Source: Chrysomallon squamiferum (Eukaryota; Mollusca; Gastropoda; Neomphalida; Peltospiridae). Taken from it: DNA of 64,000 nt. This document shows, one piece after another, positions 1-14,900 of this stretch. The stretch's first letter is position 1. Each line of letters begins with the position of its first letter. Location of the stretch: positions 37,122,189-37,186,188 of the forward strand of contig CM022670.1 of assembly GCA_012295275.1 (NCBI GenBank), given 5' to 3'. The position numbers and the translations under genes are program-made. A model generated the notes under the pieces. That model saw nothing but the letters and a program-made list of their open reading frames with translations, was not told the origin of the DNA and did not search any database.

Positions 1-129
1 TCACGGAAAAAGGAGGAAATATAACGATAATCCTTAAAATGTTGAAAAAAGACCCAACACACATCCACACTTACACATGTAATTATTAAGATTGGTGTAA
101 TAAATAATTAATGTATATTCGGAAGATAA

Positions 130-270
130 CAGTCATGAACACCACGAGTTCGCGTGGTGTCGATTAGGATGCCTCTCCTTTGCTGGTTTCTTCCCAGCTC
201 TGTCCCACTTCCTTCATCTCTTCTTGCACAGTTCTACTCCGTGTCGTTTTTACCTCAGGGGTCCAAACCA
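130..270 (-). mobile_element. Non-LTR retrotransposon (LINE) 3'-end remnant
   Basis: On the minus strand one frame reads RTVQEEMKEVGQSWEE, which resembles the conserved C-terminal tail of many endonuclease/reverse-transcriptase LINE ORF2 proteins (RTVEEEMK..G.SW.E followed by NR..W..). A stop interrupts it soon after, and the expected downstream residues appear in shifted frames. This is a short, decayed fragment at the window edge; the rest of the element, if any, lies outside. The family assignment comes from recalled motif style only and could be wrong. Confidence 0.4.
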
Positions 271-2761
271 TTGCAGCTTAGGTTATTGATGATTACTGAC
301 AATAAATAGTTTCTGTATTCTTAACCGTGAATAATGACAAAGGTAATAAAGAAAACATTAACTTGAAAATCGCTTTTAAAGTTTCATTATATAAAATTAT
401 AATGATTCCATTATTTATTAAGCATTATTTATTATTTATTTAACAATGTTAAATACGTGAAACTAAAGAAGAAACAGTTTGTTTATTAAACAAATGACAA
501 GATGATCCCACGACAAAAATGCTGATCTGTTAACAAACAGATCACAATTTTATTAACCTCTGTCTCATTGTTTCTGTACAGCGCTGATATTTACTATCAC
601 TTATTAAGTTCAGCATCATTTATGGGACATAACATAAAATAATCCATTAACAAAGTCTTTAAAATCTTTATGTATATATGTATGTATATATCTACTATAT
701 ATATAAAAATCGACTGTTTACATAAATAAATAAATAAACAAAAACACTTTTTTAAAACAATAATACTTTATTGGTTGAAAATAAAGCGGTCGCGCATTGA
801 CACATATTAAGAACTATTAAAATGTTAAATCGTGTTTGTTCCAAATAAAAAAAATAAAAAAAAAAATAAAATAAACAAATATATAAACAAATGACAGCGA
901 CTAAACCCACTCGAATAAGACAAGAAAAACATCAGACGATTTTCTTTGAGGATGGGTAGTGGGTGTTGTTTTCAGTGAGTCAGACAGAATTAGGCTTATG
1001 GAGATTGTGTAATCTAAATTCCGCCTACTACAGACATCATGCGATGTGATTAAACTCACAAAGTTACTTTTAGTTTTTAAGAGCAACTCCCCGTCTCGAT
1101 CAGAATGGCAAAAGCAGTATGTCTAGCTGTAATAAGGTCATAGGAAAACTTAATGACAGTTTATTTTATCATAACAATTCTTAAAAGTATATTAAACTAT
1201 TAAAACTATTACGTCTAAAACACCTTTTCTCCACTACGACAGATTTATTTGAAAAACTCAATAAATGTATAAACAACAAACTTGAATTCTGAATTCTTAG
1301 CAGGCGCATGGTTTATATATGTTCCAAATGCTTGTGCATAAAGTTGCAAAACCATGATAGATGACGTCCATTCCTTTTAAAAATTTAGTGGCATTTACAG
1401 TTTTGCCAGTCTTCCTTTGGCTAATGTCGATATGTTTCCACTATAATAGAAACAAATATACACAGATAAAACCAAAAATTAGACTCAGTAATTCTGTGTG
1501 CAGCTAATGTTTCATCTTAGTTAAACTTCTTGAAACAAACGAATAAGAAAACTGTAACATTCGTAATGTTGGAGACTTCCCACCTTACATTTCTCAGTTT
1601 GGTCGTCGTTGATAAATGTCAAAGCGTGCAGCCATGCAAAGACTATACTTGGTTCTTTGGAGTTGTGAAGTCAAATAGAAATTTCACGTTTGTTAACGTT
1701 AAGGTTTTTTTAGTTTGAGTATGGTCTACTTTGAAAATCAATGGCTGAGGTCATGTCAACATAGACACAGTTACAAAATAATAGCTACAACACAGTGAAT
1801 CGGCAAATCTGTATCAGCTTGATATTCCCAAACTAGCACTCGACTGCTAAACTGTTTCAGCTATCACACTGATTTCAGAGCAGTTTTCATGACCTACATA
1901 TATTGAGAAATGATACAGAAACAAGAAGAATTCAGAGTACGGTTTCGTTCGTATTTGTTATCCAGACAAAACTGGCAAATGCCGATTTCATTTAGGAAGA
2001 GAATGCATGTCCTGTGTATAGTATTCTTTTATAATTATTAAGAAGAAAAGTATTTTCTTTTCTATTAAAAAAAATAAAAAATAAAATAAACCCCCAAAAC
2101 AAACAAAACATTAATTTTTTTTTAATAATAATCGATTAAACAAAAAAATTAATTAATTAATTAATAACAATAATAATAATACTAGTGAATGAATGAATGT
2201 ATGAATAAATAAATAAGAATTAGTTAAAGGAACTAATTTCATTAAGTTAAGATGTCCTCTTACAGTACGAGTGTGGGAGGGTTGGGTTCTGTGGCAATCA
2301 GCAGGAGGGAAATACAAACGGAATCAGTCTATGAAATCTAACCGGAAATACTTTAATTTTTTTGAGATGCAGTTAAGATGGATTTAACATCTATGCCGCC
2401 GAGCAGCATAAGCGGATTAATTCGCATGCGCAGTCTGTTTTTGTTTTGTTATTATATCCAGAGCTTAGTGGGAATTCATATAATCTGATATAGAAAGATT
2501 TCACATAATCTGCCATTTCCGCAGACAAATAACAAAAGTTTATTCCTCTCAAGAGATTTTCTTCTTCTGCTTTTTAAAAATAGTTTGACAGGTTTTAAAA
2601 TCTAAGATGCCGCAGTAGTTTATAATAATAAGGAATCTGAACAAGTATGTTACAGCAAAATATTAGATATAATAATAATTATGCGAGGCTAAACTAATTT
2701 CTTCCTGCATTTGCATAATGTTTGAGTTACGTCTACGGTTATTATTTTAGCTATTCAACCC

Positions 2762-2802
<41 letters not shown>
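2762..2802. repeat. (AAT)n microsatellite
   Basis: About 13 perfect trinucleotide units. Confidence 0.95.
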
Positions 2803-2803
<1 letters not shown>

Positions 2804-3527
2804 AAAGCAACACAGGTTAAATCAAGTAAAAAGGCCTATCGTTACTATAGATTTTGTAGAACGAAAACAACTGATGGCTAGAAAAGTTTTACGGTCATAC
2901 GAAAGTGTAACAGACTCAAATTAAAACGTTTAACCAAGAAGGGAGAGGCTTTGCTTTCGTCATACAACTGTCGTGTAGACAGTAGCGCCTTCTGCAAAGA
3001 TAAATGTTAGCAGAAAGGTCCAAGGTCAGATTTTCGTCGACTTGTTTGAGGTCGATAGTTGACGCTGACCGAGAGCTATATGAACATATTGCAAAAAATA
3101 AAGAAAAAATAAAATAAAAACGTAGCATTAAAGACAGATTTTCGACCCGCCTATTGTTCATTACAAAATATTATTTATATATTTTTATTTTTTATTTTTT
3201 TTTTTTTTAACACACGCACTTTGCTCACTGTTGAAAATGACCTTTACTAAAAGTGAAACCTTGTCTTTGTGATCGGACACGTACGGTGTGGCCTTTAGTG
3301 TCAAATCTGTTAGCTAAGTTACCACGCCTACAATACACAAAAGCTAACTGAGTTATAATTACAATCGGACTTGAAAGTAATTTGTTTCCTTCTGTTGAAT
3401 TATTTTTTATTTCCGTTTTTATTTTTTAAATAGTTTTTCCTGATGTTGTTGATGGTATATTGTTTTAATGAATAAAATAATAATAGTTAAAATAATTGTC
3501 AGTGTTATTTAGAAGCGAAACTAGGAA

Positions 3528-3651
<124 letters not shown>

Positions 3652-4028
3652 GTGTATGCGTTTCTCACTGAATGTCTATACACCCACGATTCCCACACAC
3701 TTCAAATACAGTCATTTAAAAAAAAAAAAAAAATCCTAAATCAATAGATCTATATTTCTTTTCATATATAGATAGATAACAATATCTGTTTCTATCTATA
3801 TATATATATATATGTTTTTTAAATGTATATATAGATAGACAGATAGATAAGAATGTATCAGTGTTCATATAATCTGTTTAAGAAGAAATAAAAATACATA
3901 ATTTAGCACATATACATAAGGTTCTGAAAAGAGGAAAATTAAGATTCATTTTCTCTTGTTTTAGTTATAATTCATCTTGAAAAAATAATTTTTAGAATAT
4001 GTTTCTTTGCATGTCAGTATAAATATCC

Positions 4029-4029
<1 letters not shown>

Positions 4030-4092
<63 letters not shown>
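4030..4092. repeat. (TAA)n microsatellite
   Basis: About 20 perfect units of TAA. Confidence 0.95.
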
Positions 4093-7000
4093 TATGTATG
4101 TTTGTATCTATGTGAACAAACAATAAATAAAAGAAGTTAAGACTGAAAATCCAATACTGCAAATATAGAAACCAGAAGACAGAAAATCCAAAATATACAG
4201 GCCCAAGATAACATGGCTTTGATAACTATATTCTTGCCAACGACAGAATAAAACATGTGCTTTTAATAATCTCCATAGTTTAACAAACATTTGCTAGGAG
4301 AGATGCAGTAAGTTTAGGATCCCAGTAAAATGATATACGTCTTTTGGAAAGGAAGCCAAGACAAAAGTAGATCAAAAATAGCCCAAGCTTTTATGGAAAT
4401 CCAGTACAGCCTAGAAAAAACATAGCTAGAAAAGATGAGTAAATACCTGTGCTTTAAACCTTTGAAGTCACCGCCGTTTTCCTTCCTTGCTAAACTTTAA
4501 AATGACAGCAAATCTTTGGATTAATACAGATTGCACGTGGGTTTGTCTTTACCGCGCATGTGTGACAGTATGAGCAGACGTCAAACGCCGAGTGATTTGA
4601 AATGTCCGCGATTTATTTGGATATGCAAATGTTTCGGTAGATCGATGGTGTGTACGTTTTGTCAACATTGTCGAATCGTTGTTTAAAGACCTTGAACTAT
4701 CTTCTGTTTTATAAAGATAAACAGAAAAAAGAAAAAGAAAAAACTTCCACACCTTGTATCAAATCATTTGATAAAATCATTCGTTATGGTTATTAATACA
4801 AAATTTCATCTGAAGATCATTTATTTAGTTTTTAAAGAAAAAAAAAGAAAAAAAACAAAAAAAAAAAACAAACAAATTAAAATTATGTTAAATATAGTCA
4901 TTACTTGCGATTAAAACAAGAGAGAGATAAGGAAATCAAGATTAATACTTTACATATAATCAATGCACACACAAACATATACCATGCATTACAATACATA
5001 TACATACTTACATACATACATACAGATACATCCATCCATCCATCCATCCATACATATATACATGAATATACCTATAAACACACATATCTATATATCTACA
5101 TTCATTAGTACATATATACACACGCACACACACATACATACATACACACAGACAAAAAAAGAAAATGTTTCAAAAATTTCCAAGAATAGAAGAAAGAACT
5201 GTTTTATAGTTATATTTTTAGTTTTGAAAAAAAAAATAAAAATAAAAAATGAAAATATGGATTTTCATCTTTCTTTCTGTTCTTCTTCTTCTTCTTTTGT
5301 TTTAAAAATACGAACAAGGACTTAATAAAAAATAAGTTATTTTTGTTTCTCTTTTTTAAAATTTATTTACAACCACATCTTATTTGTTCAGTTTCAGTTA
5401 AACGTGAACAGAAACGGCGAGGTGAAATGTTTACCAGGTAAAAGTGAAAATGTCCTTTTGTTACCTCGAGGAAGTTTTGGCTCCGGGCAGCGCCCAGGAA
5501 TGTATTGAAACAGTAGGTTCAGAAATTCCTTTTTGTTTGTCAAGTTCATTAGTATTTTATTGTCGAAGGACAGAGCCATTGGTGACAGCCAGACGGCTGT
5601 CCCGTGACAGGCTGTATGCAAAATATTGTCACAATAATCACTACTGACACAGATCCTTGAAACAAGGGAGGTTCATTTTTAACCTAACCCAGATTAACAC
5701 TGCCAAAACGCGAGACCCAAACCGTAACGCTTACAATCGTATCAATGTTGTTGACTGAAAGGATAGTTAATATCGTATTTTTTGGATATTGAAATTATTA
5801 CTGTTCCGATACATTCAACAGTAAATAAACATAATTGTATATTATTGTCTTTGGATCTTCTTCTTTTTTTCTTTTTGTTGTTGTTGTTGTTGTATAGTTT
5901 GAAAGGATACATTTGCTGAAATAATTATTATCGCGTGTATGGATTTTGAATTTATCAGTATATATTGTGAGATAACAACAACAACAACAACAACCAAAAC
6001 AACATCAATAACAACAGCAGCAGCAATAAGACTTGCAGGAAATGTGGAAATAATTATATCAATACCTCTGTCAGATTCATACCATTCTAAAGATATTTAA
6101 TTTAATGCTAAGTATTTAACATAATTACATTCAATTATTAAAAACACTCATTTGAGCATGCTAGTGAAACAAATTATAATTGGTTCCTGTTGATACAAAC
6201 ATCAAGCCGATATCCCTCTATAAATATCTGAAATAAAGAATAACCAGTGCTGGATTAAGATGGGACCAGGTCCTAAGTTAAGGAAAAATTGTGGAGGTTT
6301 ATTTGACGATGATTAAGGCCGTGCAATACTTTAACCGAAAATTCTTAGGTTCATTACTGGATTAAGTGGAAGGCGGATGGAGCATGGCTAATTTCCACAG
6401 GTTTTGGGGCGCACCACACTTGCCTTGTCCCGGACGCCGGTAGTTCAGTTGTCACTGTTTACACTTGCAGTCATCACTGCAAATGTTGAAGATATGGGTG
6501 TGTCTCAGCGAAGACAACTGGAAGCGATGTACTACGAATTACCAGTGTTTTACATGGACAGGAATGTTATAATGTTGTTGTTATTCTTATCATCAACATC
6601 ATCATCATCCTTATCATTATAATTATTATTATTAGTTTAATTTAATACTCACAGAAAATGACCGAATACTCGTTTTATTAGATACGTTTAATTTAATAAG
6701 AAAATTGTCTAACACAATCACGATTATTACATTCAATAGCGTTAGCAGAATGTGAAGTTTTCTGTGTAGGTTTTTCGAATTGGCAAACCACAACAATTTA
6801 AACAAAATTTACACACTGATTTCCTTTAATAACAGTGTCAAGGCGACATCACAGTGTAATACGTAATTGACTGAAATAACAGGGAAACATTAACACTGTG
6901 GAAAAACCAATCTTTAATTACGGGGCGGGACTCAAACGCGGACAGATTATATAGTTTGTCTCCAGTGCACACTTCAAGACATCACTGTAAATATTTAAGA

Positions 7001-7160
7001 CAGGGTTGGTTCAGCGAGTCGAGACAGCAGTGAGTTGCAGTGAATTATCAGCTTTTTAAACTGAGATATCTACTCAACCAGAACAAATTAGTGTTTTATT
7101 ACATTCATAAAGACAGAGACCCTCAGTTCACAAACGCTTTCTTATTTGTTTATTTATTTC

Positions 7161-7198
<38 letters not shown>

Positions 7199-7204
7199 CA
7201 TTAA

Positions 7205-7256
<52 letters not shown>
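7161..7256. repeat. Paired (ATA)n and (ATT)n arrays
   Basis: A run of about 12 AAT units is followed after about 9 bp by about 17 ATT units. Together they form a near-perfect inverted repeat able to fold into a long AT hairpin. Confidence 0.9.
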
Positions 7257-8205
7257 TAACTAGATGATAACATGGTTAATTCACAAAGCGTAGTCCAGAA
7301 AATGATTTAGCAATTTGCTATGGTTGTAAATGTCCTTCTGGTCAGTTCTAGGAAACAGCATTAGAATAGCTTAGCAAGAAACCCGCTGAGAATTCTGCTG
7401 ACATCGAGGCTTTCCAAGATTTGAAGAATTTAGACTAACAGATTCAGACTTCGCTCAACCATCTGATTCAAGGTAATGCTAATGCAGAACTAATTACCTT
7501 CTAGATTAATGGAACGATGATGAATGAACATTTCAGATTTAATATCAAAAAATTTAAATCTGGAAACACATGCAGAGAATCACGTTTTCAAACGTAACTC
7601 TTAATGTGTTTGTAAATAAACTTTAAAAATACAACATTTGTGGCATTATTATGTTTATCGAAAAGATGTGGAAATATAACAGTCTGTAAAAATTTATCAC
7701 TGCAAATGGTTAAACACTTATTACTGTTACCATCATCATCAAAATTATATCGTCGTCATCATCATCATCATCATCATCCTAATCATCAATATTACGATAA
7801 TCTTACGATAATAAATTAATTTAACCTCGGAGAACGACAAATAATTAAAATCCTGAGGAGAATCTAAAAGACCAGTAAATTAATCAGGTACACACGTAAG
7901 ACACGTATTCAAATGTACTCAGCCCTTCAGCTAACGAAACTGTAATCGATTTGTAATTGTGCATTAAGGCCTCTGCATCTCTGTCTAAATAGCACGCGCA
8001 GTTCCGGGATGGCTCTCAAAGGATGTAATCTCACTGCGAAATTTGAAATGTTTCAGTGGTACCAAGCGTTCTTTGGTTCTTTAAAATTGCAGTAATTGAG
8101 AAAAGTTTAGAAAAAAAAAAAAAAATAAAAATGAAAAAAAGTGAATTAGAGACAGCGAAAGGGAGGATAAATATAACAGACAAGGAAAGAAACGAGAAGA
8201 TAAAT

Positions 8206-8208
<3 letters not shown>

Positions 8209-8270
<62 letters not shown>
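8209..8270. repeat. (AG)n microsatellite
   Basis: About 31 perfect AG units. ORFs across it on both strands are low-complexity artefacts. Confidence 0.97.
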
Positions 8271-8271
<1 letters not shown>

Positions 8272-9531
8272 ACCCTAACGAAATGAAATTAAATCTTGCC
8301 CACCAGGAATACGACATCTTCACGAAGTTACTGAAATTCACCATTGATAAATTAGTGATGAAAATTCGAATAGATAACGATGAAAAATTCCATAAAACCC
8401 CAAAATAAATAAATAAAACAAAATGAATGATTGAACGAAGGATTGAAAGAACAAACGAATAAATAAATAAATAATTTAAAACAAACACTGGTATCATAGT
8501 CTCTGTTTAGTTTTTAATAACAGTATTTATTACTATACAAGATATAGCTGCATTCATCTTTGTTCTTTCTTAAGCCACTTTACAAACATTTATTATCATA
8601 TTTTAAAAAATGACATGTATATATATATATTCTTTAAATTTATGATTCGTCAGCAAAAATGTTAATAATATAATGTTTCTGTTTTCCGTATATAATTATA
8701 ATAAAATTATATATTTTAAAACAAGATGGTGAGCAACTATAATATAAAACGATTGTAAAGAACTGTAAAAAAAAAAATAATAAAAATAAAAATACAAATA
8801 CAAAAAAACAAAACAAAAAAACAAACAAAAACAAAAAACAAAAAAAAAAAAAAAATAAAAAATTAAAATTAAAGGATAAAAATAATGCTGACTGCGTTAC
8901 GATAACAATGATGATAATGATTATGGATATGAGGGGGGAAGAAATGAAAAACAACTTCCAGCAATAACAGTTTAATAAATAATTTCATAATAATACAAAC
9001 AAATAAATAAATTTAAATAATTTTAGATGTAAGTGAAACTCAGCTGTAATTCGGACTTCAAACAAAAAAAATAAAAATAATAATTATTATTATTATTTTT
9101 TTTAAAGTTGATTTATACTGTTTTTTCTAGACTCGAACAATTAAAGAAAAAAGGAAATTAAATGAAACAATATGAGATCCAAACAAAACCGTGAAAGAAC
9201 TTTACGTAATAAAAGAGATCAGAATAGGACCACATCTATAAATGTATTATTTCATTTATTTGTTTATGTTTGTTTGTTTGTTTATTATTTTCGTTGTAAT
9301 TGTTGTATTTATTTATTTATTTATACAGAACTTACTTTACCTCTAAGAGAACAACATTAATTTCTATTTTGAAAAAAAAAATCTTACCTGTGATTATTAA
9401 AAACAGAACAAAAAGATGAAGACTGTTGCAAAACCAAGGAATCACTTTAACAGACCGAAGAAACATTTTCCCCAAAACCTCTTTTCAAAACCTCAGAATC
9501 CAAAAATATAGTCAATAAAACATATGTAACT

Positions 9532-9807
9532 ATGGAATACGTCCCGAACGTGGGTGCGTTGTACACGCCCTGGATACAAAGATACAACTTCGATGAAGCA
9601 AAGCAGACGGCATTTGTTGACGAATTTAGTCAAGTCTCGTCTGCGAAATTCAGCCCCTTTGACAAACACGGTTCAAGCTCTCGCAATTTGCCCATCGTTT
9701 TTCGTGGAAGGTGTTTTGGGATGGTAGGAAATCGCAGTGCAAACAACGGTGACGATGTAAATAATGTTAGAGTCCCACGTCACGTTTTTAACAGCTGCAG
9801 ACCGTGA
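9532..9807 (+). CDS. Small hypothetical ORF or exon, 91 aa
   Basis: An ATG-started frame of 91 codons in a patch clearly richer in G+C than the surrounding AT-rich DNA, with mixed non-repetitive amino-acid composition (starts MEYVPNVGALYTPW). I recognise no domain, signal peptide or membrane segment. A possible donor (GATG|GTAGGA) lies inside the frame near 9,720, so this could be a first exon and not an intronless gene. No partner exon is evident downstream. It could equally be a fragment of a mobile element. Whether it is a gene at all is uncertain. Confidence 0.25.
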   Translation: MEYVPNVGALYTPWIQRYNFDEAKQTAFVDEFSQVSSAKFSPFDKHGSSSRNLPIVFRGRCFGMVGNRSANNGDDVNNVRVPRHVFNSCRP

Positions 9808-11392
9808 GCTCGTGGACATTCGAAAAATTCTTTTTGCTCTGCAGATGCATCATGGATGACACGTACCAAGAAGTAACTCAATTTGGTAAAAACAGACATC
9901 TGACATAAGCAGATTTGCAATACACGTTTTGCGTTGAAAATATACTGTTTTAACCAGTGATAGAGATTAGAGAGCAGCTTTCTAATTCTCATTTTAAATA
10001 TATATATATATATAAATAATTAAAATTAAAATATATATTTCTAATTTGGTATTAATGAATTTAAACAAAATAAATTATGAAAATACGAAGTTATGTAGAA
10101 ATAAATATTGTTTTAATAAGTGTATTTAATAATTAAGAATATAAGAATATAAGAAATATCAGTTACCATATTCATATGAAAACATTTTAAAACTTGGAAT
10201 GCTGTGCTATCATGTTAGTATTTACAGTTAAGAGTTCAGGATACAATTTAATTGTTTGTGTGTCTGTCAGGATTTTTTTTTTTTTTACTAACACTAGCAC
10301 TAAGATAATTTATTTTGGAGGATAAACTCAAAAAAAAAAAAAAAAAATAGGAAAAAGACATTTACGATTATAATTACCAATCAGCCAATATTTTATTAAT
10401 TACTGTATGTTTATTGAATAATAAAAAAAAAAAAAAAAAAAGAAGAAGAAATATATGAATATATATATATATAAAATAATAAATAAATAAAAATTACTTT
10501 CGTCAGAATTCAGATATAAAGTTAAATGATGTGCTAGCATCTAGATCTGAGTTTTCTCTAATATATTTTTGTGTTTTTTTTTTTTTTAAATAAATGAAAA
10601 GAAGGAAATCACTGAAAGTGACAGCACTGAATTTCTCTGGCCTCATTCACAGCTGGAATGAAAAACCATCACCATTCGCCGTTTTCACAAACGTTTTTAT
10701 GTCTTGTTTAAAAAGACATGCAGACTGCAATCTCATTATTCGGTATTATCACATTTTGCTCTGTTCTAGCTACTTTAATTCCCCAAAGTAGGAAATGGAT
10801 TAAGCTCTGACTTGCTGTATATTTCCTGCTTCATAATATTATCATCTGTTAATTTATTGTTATTATTATTATTGTTATTGTTGTTATTATTGTTTATTTA
10901 TTTATTTAATTATTATTATTATTATTATATTTATTTATTTATTTATAATTATTTTTTTTATTGATATCTAAAATCTCTATAAGTACATTTTCCAAAAACA
11001 CCCACAAACACCCACATACCAACCTACACACATAAATGAAATCAAATAAAAATATAAAACATTAAAAAAAGAAAGACTAAAAAAACCCAACAAATTAAAA
11101 GCCAAACACAGGCTGTGAAAAAGATTTAAAAGTATTACAGTTGTCACAGTCTTTCAGTGTTGAGTTCTAGACTCTGCAGCATATACAGATTAACATAATG
11201 ACCATCCACCTAATACAACCTAAAATTACCCATGTTTTTACAGGCATTAGATTCCAAGCAAACAATGGGTAACCATGTTTTAATTAACATCTCAATCAAA
11301 AGATAAAGTCTTAGTTGTTTTTAATATGTATGTATGTATGTATGTATATGTATATATGTATGTATGTATGTATATGTATATATGTATGTATG

Positions 11393-11433
<41 letters not shown>

Positions 11434-11983
11434 GTTTAATAAGACAATTTGGAAGAACTTATTTTACAGTTATATTAATTATTAAATAAATAAATTACAA
11501 GGATGATAAAATATATATTATTTATTAATGAATAATAATAATCTCCAATTAATTGTAGATTAAAATCGGAGTAAAAACATGAAAAGGGTTAGAACAGATG
11601 TTAAAATTATTGAATTCCCTTTGGTGACAGCTTTGACAAATCAGATATGGTTTTCTTTGAGATTTGGACTTTATCACACTGGTACACTGAATACTGAACA
11701 AAAAGAAAACTTTAAAATGAATGATGACTGATCATACTTGTGTGAGAAGTCTGCACATATAAAATGGAAACAAAACTTCATCCATTTTAATTCTTCTAAG
11801 ATAGATATCTTTGAAAAATTCATGACAGAAGTGAGCTGTACTATTTAATTATTAAATATTGGATTAAACATCAATTTTTGTTTTGTTTTTTTGTTTTTGT
11901 TTTTATTTTTTCTTTAAATATTTTTAGCATATAAAAAATAAAAAATAAATATAATTGAATGAATCAGACAATCAAAAGTAATA
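9808..11983. other. Intergenic region, 3' flank of the CYB5RL-like gene
   Basis: AT-rich, with poly-A, poly-T and TATG/TATATG arrays. No coding exon is recognised. The last few hundred bases must include the 3'UTR of the minus-strand gene; possible minus-strand AATAAA signals occur near 11,900-11,950, but low complexity makes the choice ambiguous. Confidence 0.5.
11325..11432. repeat. TATG / TATATG compound microsatellite
   Basis: Interleaved TATG and TATATG units, about 108 bp. Confidence 0.95.
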
Positions 11984-14900
11984 TTAAAATATAAAGTATT
12001 CTGTATCAGGAATTATTTTTTTCAGTTTGTCAATCATGTCCTGTTCAAAAGATTTAGATCCACATATAAGAAATTTCTGACTTCTGTGAGAACTGTTAAT
12101 AATGTCTGTTTTGAGGAAAGTCTCTGTTATTCTTCCAAAGTGGATTTTGTCACTGTATCTGTAAACTGCACTGGGTTTCTTAGGATCTTCCTGAAAAAAA
12201 AAAAAAAAAAAAAAAAATAAATAAAAGGTTATGAAAGTTTGAACAGAATGAATTACATGTTTTTTTTACTGACAGTTATTTAAAAAACATGATTATTATG
12301 ATTTATAAATAAAAAGAATAAAAAATAAAAGAATAAAAATAAAATAAAAATTTGCTTTTAAAATAAAAATTCTATCAAATTAACATTAATGGACCCATTT
12401 AGCTTTTTCCCATCACAACCAGTAAAAAAAATCTGTTAAAAATCAAAAATAAAATATACTGAGATATCAAAAATAACAAATGCTAGCAAAGCTGGAACAC
12501 AACTGTAAATCTCAAAATTCTCTAAAATTAATATTCATTATTCAGAAAGCTAACACTGGCAAATCATTTTTAATCAATGATCAAATGAGGTTAATTTTAT
12601 AAACTGAACTTTGGTCCTTCTGCCTACATGATTTCAAAATGTATAATAAAAAAAAACACCACTGGAGCTATTTTTGTGTTCTAGCTAGTGGAAAGAAGTT
12701 CTGTACCTGGCTGAGGGCATAGACGACTTTAAAATTCCAGTATCCTGCCCATTCATTTAGCTCTGCTTTAAGATGGATGTCTTTGTAAGTTCTACATGCG
12801 TATACGAGCACAAGAAATGTTTCGTCATCTGGGTTTGACAGAACTGTTTGGATAATCTGAGCCATGGGTGTAATTCCAGTACCTGCTGCTAGCATGTAAA
12901 CATGGGAATACTGAAAACAAAGATAATATTAATAATAACACACGCACACCATCCATACAAGAGAATTTAAAATAACAAAAAACACTTCAGATTTATAGTG
13001 TAGTGTATCAAAACATTCTGAAACTATTTTCATCAAACGCACGATACATAAATAAGTAAGTAAACAAATAAATGAAATCAAAATTTATAACTAAAATTAA
13101 TATGTCTAAAACAATAAAACATATTCAGCAAGTTGCTTACTGTTACACAGGAAAGGTTAAAAACAGATTTTTTTTACACTCTGGAGGATACAACAGTTTT
13201 TAAACATCACTGACAGAGAAGTCATTTACTTCAAACAAAATGTAGACAAATGAATCATTAACTTTGTATTCAGAGTGGCACTTTCCCAAGCTTTTTCAAA
13301 CAAGAGTTTACACAAAATATTTACTTGAGCAGGATTGTTAAGCAATGTGATTATAAAACCGAAGCAGTCTGACTCTTCATTAGCCACTGACCTCATTAGC
13401 TTTGTAACTAAAGCTGCCAAGAGGACCTCGAATGTCAACTGAAGTGCCGACGTTCCAGTCCTTTACAAGTTTTGACATCTTGCCCTGGGAATAAACCTGC
13501 AAACAATGTGGACTTTTTGAGTCTTTGATCTTCTTGGATCAGAACAGCATGGGAAAATAGCAGAAAACTGCAGCAAGATTATTCTGTGTCTAGGATTAAT
13601 ATATTTTTGTTGTTAATCACGGCTAAAAATAGATGAAATGAAATGAAATATATTTAATCCCATTTGATAAAGAATTGTTTTTACGTCAAAATGAATGATG
13701 AAATAAAATGTATGTCCTTCAAAACTATGACCTGCAAGAACTTCCATCAAAAGGACAGGATATATTGATTATCGAAATTGAAAAAGAACAAATAATTAAT
13801 TAAAAAACAACAACAAACATTTTTTTTATTTTTTTATATCAACAGCAGTATGGCAACAAACATAAAGATACGGCCTAACTGTATAATGAGAGAGTAAATC
13901 CACTGCTTGTATATAGTGTCCATGCACAAAATTAAGCACTTTGAAATAACTATACACTGGTACTTAACTTTTACATGAAAAATTATTTTTTTTTATTGTA
14001 AAATACTTCTGGATTGAAAGAAAACACACATCTGAGTAATTAACAAGTAACAAAGCTTCACATCAGGTCAGTAGCTTAGTATAAATATCACTTAATAAAA
14101 ACTGTTGACTTTAAAAAACCCCACCTTTATTAACAGCTCAAAATAACCTTCTGCTATGACATCACTGATTGGAGTGTACTGCCTGGTCACTGGTTCGCCT
14201 TTGGTGAAACCCCTGTAAAGTAATGAACATTTTGTTTAATAAAGATAGTTTACTAAAACACTTAACAAAAAAAAATATAGTTATTACTATAGTTTTGGAA
14301 AGAAAGGAAGAACTGTTCTCTTTAATGATGCACTCAAGACCACAAACTGACCAGAAATAACTGCTCAGTTAGAACTAGTGTGAAGCATGTAATTATTGTA
14401 ATGCTTGGTCTGTTCAGGTTCAAACTGGAGTAAAATGACAACTTCCATAATTTGGAGGTAAAATCTTCCATCATCTATGAAACAAACATGTAAATATTCT
14501 ACCTGTGTCAAATCAGAAATGATCATTTTTCAGTCCTATTTCAATACATAAAATCTCTCACTTCTACAGAAACTGTTTAATCACAGTTTTCTTCTCTCAT
14601 ACAACATTTTAATAATTAATATCAAAAATATGTGTATGTGCCCAGAATAAAAATATAACAATGTTATTATAGATTAACAAAACAGATAAAATAATAACAA
14701 ACCTGATGATGATATGTTGCCCAGTACTAATGCCAAGAGATACATCTTCTGGTAAAGCCAGTTTGTATCTGTATGTATTGGCTGTATCATTTGTCACAGA
14801 AATTATCCAAAACTGCCGATATTCATCGACAGAAAGGGGTGGACCCTAAACAAATTAAATATGTGTATAAATCACATTATTTGACAAGAAATTCAATAAA

